64,000 bases of DNA from Chryseotalea sp. WA131a. GTDB lineage: Bacteria > Bacteroidota > Bacteroidia > Cytophagales > Cyclobacteriaceae. Location of the stretch: contig CP073016.1 in assembly GCA_025370075.1 (NCBI GenBank), positions 1,550,001 to 1,614,000 on the forward strand, read 5' to 3'. Position 1 is the stretch's first letter. Each line of letters starts with the position of its first letter. The notes beneath the pieces were generated by a model. That model did no database searches and was not told the DNA's origin. It worked only from the letters and a program-made list of their open reading frames with translations. Made by a program: the position numbers and the translations under genes. Shown here in pieces: positions 45,123-51,716 of this stretch.

Positions 45123-45446
45123 ATGCTACACTACCTGCTACAACGCCCCATTGCTGTAAGTATGACGCTACTGGTGTCCCTTGCACTCAGTGTGCTACTT
45201 TATCTAAACCTGCCCGTATCACTACTACCCGCCTTAGATGTGCCTGAGATAACCGTGGCCGTGCGCTATCCCAACGGCAGCCCCGAAGAGATTGAGCAAA
45301 ATTTATTGAAGCCCATACGTGAGGCTATGCTCACGCTGAGCGGATTGAAAACAACCGAGAGCCTAGCTCAAAATGAAACGGGCAAAGTTTCGCTGCGATT
45401 TGAGTATGGCACCATAATGAACCTGACATTATATATGGATCAATAA
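45123..45446 (+). pseudogene. Truncated 5' fragment of the RND permease gene (B)
   Basis: The first 303 bp (45123-45425, 101 codons) are homologous to the 5' end of the intact RND gene at 51889 and keep an open frame; a short unrelated tail adds six codons before a stop at 45446. Only TM1 and part of the first periplasmic loop are encoded, so it cannot act as a pump. The promoter-like TACCTTCG in front is intact, so it may be transcribed. Confidence 0.88.
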
Positions 45447-45459
45447 GGACAGCAGCAAA

Positions 45460-46581
45460 CTAATTCTTTGCCATTAAGTAATTTAATAAATCGTTGCCCA
45501 AGCCAAATCTCTGAAACCTCAAAATATTTTCTGATTCCGTGGGCTTCTGTTGAAACAAAATGCCTCCTTTAACTATAAATGGTATTGGGTTAAATTTTTC
45601 ACTAATTGGAACTTCATAGCTTTTTCTTAAACTTCTACTAATGAACATGAGATAATTTTTGGAGTTATCAAGTCCAATTTTTTCGGTGTAGCCTTTATGC
45701 ATTCGCAAATAAAACCCGAGCTCACTGTGTTTGACAACTCCAAAGAATTGTGGAGACGTAAGGTAGTGACGCAATCTTTCTTGAATATCTGAGTACTTGC
45801 TTTTCGCTATTGATGGCGACTGGGCAGGCGTTGTCGTAGGATTTATTTCCTTCTCTACTGTTTTATTGTTCGTATGTATAAATATTTTTGAAAGAGCCGG
45901 AAAATTGTAGATCAAAGAGTCATCTGTATAAAAACCGTATGGGGTATCCAAGTCTCCAAAAAAAACATCAGATTCAAATGCTGCGGGGTAGTTTCCAAAA
46001 ACGGGTTCAATTTTACTTTCGCCTAAGTAAACTCTACAGAATAACAGCGATTCTGAATAGAATTTATCATCCAACTTTTTGGCAACACTAAAAAGGTTTT
46101 TCAGAATATAATCATTTTGTTCATTGTAATAGAGTTGTTTAAAATTGGATATCTGAATATCTGGATCGAGGGTGTAGCCGTTTAGTCCTCCATCAAACTT
46201 ATCGTAGTTGTATCTTTTTAGTATTGCACCACTATAGTCTATCTTATAAACGAGGGGTGGCGAAGACGCCACTATAAAATTCCTCCCTGCGTACAATTGT
46301 GATAAATTGGTGGCACTTTGCGGACCTTCGTTGGCAATTTTTATTGATCGCAAAAAAATGGATTTTCCTAAATCAAAAAAATCAATGGTATTATAAGCAT
46401 AGTTATACCCCAAAAACAATTCAGCAGAATCAGTTTGTAAAACTGTTGCCACTGGATAAAAAGCAAGTTGTTGGTGAGTAATCGGTATTTTTATCTCACT
46501 ACCCAGTAGGTTGAAATCGTATTTCTTGTTTTGATTGCACCCAAATAAAATTATTAAACATAAAGATAGAAATCGAAACAT
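45460..46581 (-). CDS. Propeller-like lipoprotein, DUF4221-like (cassette C)
   Basis: A 373-residue lipoprotein (lipobox Ile-Leu-Phe-Gly-Cys). It is more diverged than the A, B and E relatives but keeps the same order: NTIDFFDLGKSIFLRSIKIANEGP, a YKIDYSGAILKRYNYDK strand pair, a mid-protein FGNYPAAFESDVFFGDLDTPYG segment and HYLTSPQFFGVVKHSELGFYLR. It is the only propeller gene in the array without a CxxC lipoprotein after it: its stop lies 35 bp from the end of the RND fragment. Cassette C therefore appears truncated, or never had that gene. Confidence 0.7.
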   Translation of the reverse strand: MFRFLSLCLIILFGCNQNKKYDFNLLGSEIKIPITHQQLAFYPVATVLQTDSAELFLGYNYAYNTIDFFDLGKSIFLRSIKIANEGPQSATNLSQLYAGRNFIVASSPPLVYKIDYSGAILKRYNYDKFDGGLNGYTLDPDIQISNFKQLYYNEQNDYILKNLFSVAKKLDDKFYSESLLFCRVYLGESKIEPVFGNYPAAFESDVFFGDLDTPYGFYTDDSLIYNFPALSKIFIHTNNKTVEKEINPTTTPAQSPSIAKSKYSDIQERLRHYLTSPQFFGVVKHSELGFYLRMHKGYTEKIGLDNSKNYLMFISRSLRKSYEVPISEKFNPIPFIVKGGILFQQKPTESENILRFQRFGLGNDLLNYLMAKN

Positions 46582-46599
46582 GTTGTGTAAGTATTAAAC

Positions 46600-46637
46600 A
46601 AACAAAAGTGTAGAATATTGGCTTCAATATTCTACAC
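46600..46637 (-). terminator. Intrinsic terminator after peptide gene C
   Basis: On the minus strand GTGTAGAATATTG-AAGC-CAATATTCTACAC is a perfect 13 bp stem with a 4-nt loop, followed by TTTTGTTTGTTT. It lies between the peptide stop (46650) and the propeller start (46581). Confidence 0.88.
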
Positions 46638-46649
46638 TTAATAAAGCAA

Positions 46650-46826
46650 TCAAATAAGTATAAAGGTCATTTGCGATCCCGCAGGGCAGTTTCTGTTTGC
46701 ATCTCTGATGTAGTCCGCTAACTGACCTTCTGGAACATAGTAGGTTCCGGAACAAGCTAAGATTGATCCAAAGTTTAAGAATAAAATGGCCGCAGCAATT
46801 CCAAGTACTCTTCTTACTTTTTTCAT
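46650..46826 (-). CDS. Short secreted Cys-containing peptide (cassette C)
   Basis: A 58-residue frame: MKKVRRVLGIAAAILFLNFG, then SILACSGTYYVPEG and DANRNCPAGSQMTFILI. The signal region ends in ILAC, which could be a lipobox (making it a tiny lipoprotein) or an ordinary cleavage site. Cys 25 and 47 are present. The gene is supported by the conserved leader upstream (same spacing to the ATG as in cassettes A, B, D and E), by the MKKV start shared with B and D, and by the strong terminator 12 bp after its stop. A longer frame overlaps it in another phase but has no signal peptide. Confidence 0.72.
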   Translation of the reverse strand: MKKVRRVLGIAAAILFLNFGSILACSGTYYVPEGQLADYIRDANRNCPAGSQMTFILI

Positions 46827-46920
46827 AAATTTTTTGTTTTATCCTGCTCAACTTTTGAACATTGAAATAAAACTAAACCTATTTTTTTTGCAAAATTTTT
46901 CGTGATAAATATTTTTACCC
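46827..46920 (-). promoter_or_regulatory. Conserved leader C, with short T8 tract and no RND fragment
   Basis: The first about 94 bp match leader B (hairpin GTTCAA-AAG-TTGAGC, AAACTAAACC, TTTTGCAAAA, TAAATATT) but with only eight T (46882-46889). Beyond about 46920 homology stops, and 46921-47065 holds no gene, no RND remnant and no clear signal that I can see. Confidence 0.65.
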
Positions 46921-47065
46921 CAGCGATGAAATCACTTTGCCTTCGCCTGATTAAGCTTAGAGGTAACCTCAAACTACTGATATAGAGTGAAATGTGCTTT
47001 TTCTGGAAAAATGAATCACCCATGACTTTGTGGGACACGGATCAAGTGGGGCTTCAACTGGTTAA

Positions 47066-47638
47066 TTACTTTAACTTATTCTTATATAGCAGAATAAGTT
47101 GAGTATCCATTAATGGATTTCCATACAGTTCAATTTTACCTTCGATGTCGGTCATAAAAGTTCGCAAATGCGAATGCGATGTGAGAATTTTGTTGCTTCT
47201 CTCGAAGAGATATTCATCATCTAAAAAAATCACACCCTTCGCTCGAATAGCTGGCTTTAAATTTAGCATAAAATATACAGAGTCGACTTTTTTCAAATTC
47301 ATAACAAAAATCACTTTACAATTCTTATCCTCCATGATAGTATTGAATAAGCTATCCAATGCGTTTAATTGTTCGGTTATACAAGCCATACATGTACCAT
47401 CAATCACAGATATTATTTTTTTACTCTGTAAAATCTCGTGCATAATGGAATCATGGATGTAAGGTAGCGTAACTCCAAGAATGGGAAATTTTTTAGGAAA
47501 AGAAATCGACTTAGACAATAGCGTGTCAGTTAACCTAGTCGCTTCATAGCTAACCGATTTCTTTTTGTCAGAGCACGAAATAAGCCCACCGACAATACAA
47601 TAAAATAAAACTAAATTTAAAAATGATTCTATTTTCAT
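47066..47638 (-). CDS. CxxC thioredoxin-like lipoprotein (cassette D)
   Basis: A 190-residue lipoprotein (lipobox Gly-Leu-Ile-Ser-Cys), longer than its A, B and E counterparts by an N-terminal segment (residues about 30-75). The redox site is in ISVIDGTCMACITEQLNALD at about 78-97, followed by VIFVMNLKKVDSVYFML and a late HLRTFMTDIEGKIELYGNP strand-turn-strand. The order fits a thioredoxin fold. Its ATG overlaps the propeller stop by 4 bp. No fourth gene follows in this cassette; the region 46827-47065 beyond it carries leader C. Confidence 0.75.
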   Translation of the reverse strand: MKIESFLNLVLFYCIVGGLISCSDKKKSVSYEATRLTDTLLSKSISFPKKFPILGVTLPYIHDSIMHEILQSKKIISVIDGTCMACITEQLNALDSLFNTIMEDKNCKVIFVMNLKKVDSVYFMLNLKPAIRAKGVIFLDDEYLFERSNKILTSHSHLRTFMTDIEGKIELYGNPLMDTQLILLYKNKLK

Positions 47639-48705
47639 TTATCAGCAACCGCCAAACTTGAATCGAATGTAAAATATGCAAGCGGATTAGTCCTGTCCAT
47701 ATAATGAGCAATTACTCTGCTATTGGCTTCATCAATGCAAAACGAACTAAATTTATGCTTTGTCTCAAAAGTATTTAGATAGTCTCCCGCTTGATTAAAA
47801 ATTAAAAACTTGGTAGGCAAGCTTCCCTCTTGCCTTTTGAACTCATTAAAAACTATGCCTGCATCTCCTATGTAGGCAGCAAAAATAATGTTCTTAAATA
47901 GGTCAACGCCAGTAAAGTATGTATTCATATTTTCTTTGTTATCCATACGGTCTGGTCCATAAATATTGTATCGAAGGTTACCCTTCAAATCGCAAATTGT
48001 AACCAAGTCACAATAAAGATAACAGTTAACATAAAAATTATGAGGCTTTGACAATGCAAAGTATGAATTCGACTTTTTACCACCTGATTCCGGTTGTTCG
48101 TAACCATACTTGTCTATCCTGTTAGAAATGGTATTGAGCTTTGCCATTACCATTTGATATGAACTGCTGCTCAATACATTTACCGCTTTGCCCAACACAA
48201 TGCTATCATCTAAAAATTCAAAGCGCTCGATAAACAAATCATTTAAAAGTGAAAGCCCTGTGGTTGGTTTAAAATTTGGATTCTGTAAAACTGAATCCAA
48301 GGGAAACTTCATCAACATTTGTTTACCATGATCAGGTACCCAGAAAATCTGCTTATCATTGTCTACGCCAATCCTCCCATATCGAATTATTTCACCAGGG
48401 CCATCGCCCATTATTCCAGTACTAGCAACATACTTAAAACTGTTTTTGTTAAAGAGGTGAATACCTTTGTTGGTGCTCGGTTTCATATCCAAAACAATTA
48501 AATAATCACTTATGATGTAAAGTAAAGGACTCCCTAAAATTATATCTGTATTGATATTCGTAAGTTCTTTTTCAACATCTAGTATGTTCGTGCGATGGGA
48601 TTGAAATTTTTCTGTTTTTTCTTGGTCTTTACAACTAATGCACAATAACGGAAACAACAGCATACTAGGGACGATGAGCATGTTGGATACAAATCTCTTT
48701 TTCAT
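47635..48705 (-). CDS. Six-bladed propeller lipoprotein, BF3164/TolB-like (cassette D)
   Basis: A 356-residue lipoprotein (lipobox Leu-Cys-Ile-Ser-Cys). It does not resemble the DUF4221-like proteins of the other cassettes. Instead it has the pattern GIMGDGPGEIIRYGRIGVDN, QIFWVPDHGKQMLMKFPLD and FLIFNQAGDYLNTF, with SSFCIDEANSRVIAHY near the end. This is typical of the BF3164/TolB-like 6-bladed lipoprotein family of Bacteroidota (recognised from memory). It occupies the same slot in the cassette and overlaps the CxxC gene in the same way, which suggests that a propeller as such is needed rather than one sequence family. Confidence 0.8.
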   Translation of the reverse strand: MKKRFVSNMLIVPSMLLFPLLCISCKDQEKTEKFQSHRTNILDVEKELTNINTDIILGSPLLYIISDYLIVLDMKPSTNKGIHLFNKNSFKYVASTGIMGDGPGEIIRYGRIGVDNDKQIFWVPDHGKQMLMKFPLDSVLQNPNFKPTTGLSLLNDLFIERFEFLDDSIVLGKAVNVLSSSSYQMVMAKLNTISNRIDKYGYEQPESGGKKSNSYFALSKPHNFYVNCYLYCDLVTICDLKGNLRYNIYGPDRMDNKENMNTYFTGVDLFKNIIFAAYIGDAGIVFNEFKRQEGSLPTKFLIFNQAGDYLNTFETKHKFSSFCIDEANSRVIAHYMDRTNPLAYFTFDSSLAVADK

Positions 48706-48758
48706 AATTCGAGCTTATTTGTGGAAATCTGCTTTTAGGTGACACGACCAATTAGTTT

Positions 48759-48800
48759 GAAAAAATAATAGTTAACTCGCTTATTTGAGTTAACTATTAT
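48759..48800 (-). terminator. Intrinsic terminator after peptide gene D
   Basis: The minus strand has a perfect 14 bp stem, ATAATAGTTAACTC and GAGTTAACTATTAT, with an 8-nt loop, followed by TTTTTC. It lies 12 bp after the peptide stop and 54 bp before the propeller start. Confidence 0.88.
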
Positions 48801-48811
48801 GCCACCATCAA

Positions 48812-48994
48812 TCATTGGAGGGCAATACCGCCACCAGCTTCTCTTAGGCATGGGTACCATGCATGACACCAGCAACCACCGCCATTATCCAGACAGCCAT
48901 TTGGGCAGTCTGCCTTGGCGTTGATAGGTGAGACAAAGGAAACAAGACCTAGAATGAATACACTTACAACTAGCAGCATTTTAACTTTTTTCAT
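48812..48994 (-). CDS. Short secreted Cys-rich peptide (cassette D)
   Basis: A 60-residue protein: signal peptide MKKVKMLLVVSVFILGLVSF with cleavage probably near INAKA, then a mature part of about 32 residues with five Cys (30, 34, 41, 43, 49), rich in Gly and Trp: DCPNGCLDNGGGCWCHAWYP. The DCxxGCLD part echoes the CVGCxxDCLD of cassettes B and E. The ATG at 48994 directly precedes the signal peptide; a longer in-frame start at 49108 runs back through the leader and is rejected. It may be a disulfide-rich secreted peptide; its function is unknown. Confidence 0.78.
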   Translation of the reverse strand: MKKVKMLLVVSVFILGLVSFVSPINAKADCPNGCLDNGGGCWCHAWYPCLREAGGGIALQ

Positions 48995-49165
48995 AAAATT
49001 TCTGGTTTTAGTTACTGCCCACACGGGCATTGAGATAAAACTAAACCTATTTTTTTTTTTTTGCAAAATTTTTACCGATAAATATTTTCGGGTTTCGGTG
49101 AAAGGCACTTTTCACAGCCAAATTGAAGATTAATATGATCTCCATTTTATCAATACCTTCGCGCC
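48995..49165 (-). promoter_or_regulatory. Conserved divergent leader D, with T13 tract
   Basis: A 171 bp block that differs from leader E only by one C/T and the length of the T tract (13 here, at 49050-49062; 14 in E), as far as I can align by eye. It contains the TGCCC-ACAC-GGGCA hairpin (49016-49029), TTTTGCAAAA, and on the plus strand TACCTTCG directly before the RND-fragment ATG. Confidence 0.75.
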
Positions 49166-49357
49166 ATGCTCCGCTACCTGCTACAACGCCCCATTGCCGT
49201 AAGTATGACGCTACTGGTGTCCCTTGCACTCAGTGTGCTACTTTATCTAAACCTGCCCGTATCACTACTACCCGCCTTAGATGTGCCTGAGATAACCGTG
49301 GCCGTGCGCTATCCCAACGGCAGCCCCGAAGAGATTGAGCAAAATCTATTGAAACCT
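49166..49357 (+). pseudogene. Truncated 5' fragment of the RND permease gene (D)
   Basis: 192 bp (64 codons) matching the RND gene at 51889. The first 35 codons are identical to it. In the next 29 codons I count nine differences, all synonymous third-position changes. Fragment B shares the D version at most of those sites. Homology ends abruptly at 49357, 38 bp before the stop of the TonB-domain gene; the open frame runs on to 49432 only by chance. Confidence 0.88.
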
Positions 49358-49394
49358 AGATTTCGTGGACTTTTAATAAATGTAAAAAAAGTAA

Positions 49395-49859
49395 CTAAAA
49401 CGAATACACTATCGGCAATTTATATTCAATAGCAACATACTTACCATCCTTTATTGCAGGATACCAGCCGCTCATCAATTTCACTACTCGAAGAGCCTCT
49501 TTATCGAGTTCTTGATTTACACCTTTAATTAATTTAGTGTCAACTATACTACCTGCAGTATCTACCTTAAAGCTTATTATCACCCTTCCCTGTATACCCT
49601 TTTTCTTAGCAAGTTCCGGGTAATTTATATTTGTCGAAATAAATTCCTGAATCCCTTTTGAGCCATTTGGATACCTTGCAAAATGATCTGGCAGCAAAGT
49701 CAACCCACTCGCTCCAAAAATTACCTCTTCACAATTTTTGCAAGCTAGCAAAGCTTTATCAGGTCTCTTGTCGCCTTTTGCACATCCAGAAAAAAGAAGG
49801 ATACCAGTATAGAAAAGGAAAAACTTCACATATTTTTTTGTTTCATTCGACAAAATCAT
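49395..49859 (-). CDS. TonB C-terminal-domain lipoprotein (cassette E, fourth gene)
   Basis: A 154-residue protein with a lipoprotein signal (Leu-Phe-Ser-Gly-Cys). After a Cys pair in LLACKNCEEV it carries a TonB C-terminal-like domain: INYPELAKKKGIQGRVIISF, VDTAGSIVDTKLIKGVNQEL and LDKEALRVVKLMSGWYPAI. It lacks the proline-rich spacer and the long inner-membrane anchor of true TonB, so it is not an ordinary energy transducer. It may be a periplasmic binding partner for outer membrane proteins. It follows the CxxC gene by 24 bp and is the last gene in cassette E. Confidence 0.85.
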   Translation of the reverse strand: MILSNETKKYVKFFLFYTGILLFSGCAKGDKRPDKALLACKNCEEVIFGASGLTLLPDHFARYPNGSKGIQEFISTNINYPELAKKKGIQGRVIISFKVDTAGSIVDTKLIKGVNQELDKEALRVVKLMSGWYPAIKDGKYVAIEYKLPIVYSF

Positions 49860-49883
49860 ACTAGCTACTATTTTGTTAGCTTT

Positions 49884-50321
49884 TTATAATTCACTAAGTG
49901 CCTTATCAATAATAGATCCCCCCAATTCAAGGCTTGTACTTTTTCCATCATTCAAATGATATAATACTGGATAAAATCTAACTATGCCAAATTTCCTGGC
50001 TCTAGCCGTACTATCAAGTACTATTTTCTCGTCTTCTCGATCGTATAAATGCAGCAATCTTGCTTTCTTTGTTCCATTGTCTGTGATAATGAAAGCTATT
50101 CTCTTATTTCCTATATTCTCATCCAAAAAATTCAATGTTTTATCAACGCATCCATTGCAACCATCCAATGGTAAAACGATAATTGCATTCGTACCCTTCT
50201 CTGAAATTTTTAATTCTTTCATCAAAAAGTAGATGTCCTTATCTTGATCCTTACTTTGATGTTGGCAGAAGACAAATGAAAAAGTTAATACGCCTAATAA
50301 AAGTATGATGTTGTACCTCAT
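49884..50321 (-). CDS. CxxC thioredoxin-like lipoprotein (cassette E)
   Basis: 145 residues, the same length as the cassette A counterpart. It has a signal with a weak lipobox (Phe-Val-Phe-Cys), so it could also be a soluble periplasmic protein. The redox motif is in IIVLPLDGCNGCVDKTLNFL at about residues 46-65; IAFIITDNGTKKARLLHLYD follows, then a late FYPVLYHLN strand with Tyr-Pro near the cis-proline place. It is a probable thiol-disulfide protein of the envelope. Its ATG overlaps the propeller stop by 4 bp, and it is followed by the TonB-domain gene. Confidence 0.75.
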   Translation of the reverse strand: MRYNIILLLGVLTFSFVFCQHQSKDQDKDIYFLMKELKISEKGTNAIIVLPLDGCNGCVDKTLNFLDENIGNKRIAFIITDNGTKKARLLHLYDREDEKIVLDSTARARKFGIVRFYPVLYHLNDGKSTSLELGGSIIDKALSEL

Positions 50322-51487
50322 TTTTTTTCTATCTGTTTTGCCTTAAAACAAGTGAATGCAGCAATGTCTTCTTTTAATTCTGAATTTTCAGGATTCCCTT
50401 CAGAAATAAACAAGCCGTCTTTTGTAACAAAATAAATGTAATCAAGAAAAACATTGTTCCGTAGCATCGTCTCGCCAATAACTTTCAAATCTTTATCTAA
50501 TAAAATTACAGAAATAGGCTTTTCATGAAATCCATTGATTTCCCCTCTTTCATTTTTAAACGGGATGGCGTGCCTTACAAAACGATAGTATAGATTTTGA
50601 AATTTATCATATATCACTCCACCATAGTATGGGGTTTCCAGGGCATACTCTAGATCATGACTATTGTCAGGTTTACTCATGGGCAAGATTCGTGAATTGA
50701 TAAACCTACTACCCGCGAACCGTCTCCATCTTTTACCAGATTTTGGCTCAAAAATGTCCAAGCTATCTGAAATGGCAAAAGAATAGATGAATCTTTGGTA
50801 ATCCTTGTTAAATGTGGTTGAATAGCTTACTGAAGCAACCCCCCATACCCCCTTCCTGAATTCATCAGGATAGGTATTGAAGTAAAAGTATTTTCCGCTT
50901 GACAAATCGAGTGATACATTCGTTGAGCCTTGAAAGTAGGACGGCTTGTAAACATCTCTATCGGGTGCGACATTAAAATAGATCAAATCATTGAACTTAA
51001 CAGGAACGGAAATAGTGTACGGTCTTAGCATACCAGTATTTTCATTGTAAGTCGTGCCAGTAAGTAAGCGGTAAGAATTTAATAATTTGCCACTACTGTT
51101 AACTAATGACACACTATATTGAGATGACGAAACTACATATACTGAATCGATTGAAATCGTCAACAGTCCTGTCGGTTCCCCAACTCCATCTGGCCCATCT
51201 ATTGCCAAATTAATTTCTTTGAATAGTTTTTGACTTGCCATGTCGAAAAATTGAATCGAGGGCTTATTTTGCGATAGAAAAACTAGAAGGTCTCTGTGGG
51301 AGGAATCTTGGTATACATTGGCAAAAAAAGTGCGATATGAAGTTTGGGCATCTAGAGGAAATTTCATCTTGTGATGCTCAATTAACTCGTATTTATCATA
51401 AATGCCCAATTCCTTTTTAGCCTTATTGCAAGCAAATAAAAAACACGTGAGCAATAACAAAAAAAGAGACCTCCTTATTTTTAGCAT
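50318..51487 (-). CDS. Propeller-like lipoprotein, DUF4221-like (cassette E)
   Basis: A 389-residue lipoprotein (lipobox Phe-Leu-Phe-Ala-Cys). It is clearly homologous to the cassette B protein and, less closely, to A: IQFFDMASQKLFKEINLAID, GPDGVG, DSVYVVSSSQYSVSLVN, GVWGVASVSYSTTFNK, RFAGSRFIN and YDKFQNLYYRFV. It shares with B the C-terminal layout EKPISVILLDKDLKVIGE followed by a DGLFISEGNPEN-type end. No catalytic motif is seen. It presumably faces the periplasm or cell surface and is co-expressed with the CxxC protein. Confidence 0.78.
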   Translation of the reverse strand: MLKIRRSLFLLLLTCFLFACNKAKKELGIYDKYELIEHHKMKFPLDAQTSYRTFFANVYQDSSHRDLLVFLSQNKPSIQFFDMASQKLFKEINLAIDGPDGVGEPTGLLTISIDSVYVVSSSQYSVSLVNSSGKLLNSYRLLTGTTYNENTGMLRPYTISVPVKFNDLIYFNVAPDRDVYKPSYFQGSTNVSLDLSSGKYFYFNTYPDEFRKGVWGVASVSYSTTFNKDYQRFIYSFAISDSLDIFEPKSGKRWRRFAGSRFINSRILPMSKPDNSHDLEYALETPYYGGVIYDKFQNLYYRFVRHAIPFKNERGEINGFHEKPISVILLDKDLKVIGETMLRNNVFLDYIYFVTKDGLFISEGNPENSELKEDIAAFTCFKAKQIEKK

Positions 51488-51498
51488 ATTGAACGGTT

Positions 51499-51534
51499 AA
51501 AAAAAACCTTCTGATGATAATCATCAAAAGGTTT
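51499..51534 (-). terminator. Intrinsic terminator after peptide gene E
   Basis: On the minus strand AACCTTTTGATGAT and ATCATCAGAAGGTT pair (one G-U), forming about a 13 bp stem, followed by TTTTTT. It starts about 15 bp after the peptide stop and ends 12 bp before the propeller ATG. Confidence 0.85.
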
Positions 51535-51548
51535 TAATTTACACTTCG

Positions 51549-51716
51549 TTACTGAAATCTTGATTTAACAATAACATCATCTAGACAATCACCACCGCAC
51601 CCTACGCAATTCCAAGTGTAGTCTAGAACTCTCAAGGCGGAAGCCTCAGTAACTGCTGCAAACGTAGCGAAAACAGCAATTGACGAAGCAACAATAATAA
51701 AGCGAATTTTTTTCAT
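51549..51716 (-). CDS. Short secreted Cys-containing peptide (cassette E)
   Basis: A 55-residue protein: signal peptide MKKIRFIIVASSIAVFATFA with cleavage probably after TEASA, then a mature part of about 28 residues, YTWNCVGCGGDCLDDVIVKS near its end. Cys 37, 40 and 44 form the CVGC-x2-DCLD motif shared with the cassette B peptide; the residues after it (hydrophobic, then Ser) are also alike. The ATG at 51716 is chosen because it precedes the signal peptide; an in-frame ATG at 51752 lies in the leader hairpin. It is followed by a terminator, as in the other four cassettes. Confidence 0.78.
   Translation of the reverse strand: MKKIRFIIVASSIAVFATFAAVTEASALRVLDYTWNCVGCGGDCLDDVIVKSRFQ

Noticed and set aside
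45123..45446. Fragment B as a functional 107-residue small membrane protein
   Set aside because: It is a clean 5' copy of the RND gene with an unrelated six-codon tail; a membrane helix plus part of one loop has no known function by itself.
46650..46826. Cassette C peptide firmly called a lipoprotein
   Set aside because: ILAC fits a lipobox, but the other four peptides have ordinary signal peptides, and the Cys could equally be part of the mature Cys pattern.
46624..46851. A 75-codon frame on the minus strand overlapping the cassette C peptide
   Set aside because: It has no signal peptide and runs through the leader and terminator; the 58-codon frame 46650-46826 has the MKKV start, the signal peptide and the right place between leader and terminator.
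48995..49108. Longer N-terminus for the cassette D peptide starting at 49108
   Set aside because: It would translate the poly-A tract and leader, which are conserved as DNA even where the frame is broken in cassettes B and C; the ATG at 48994 sits right before a normal signal peptide.
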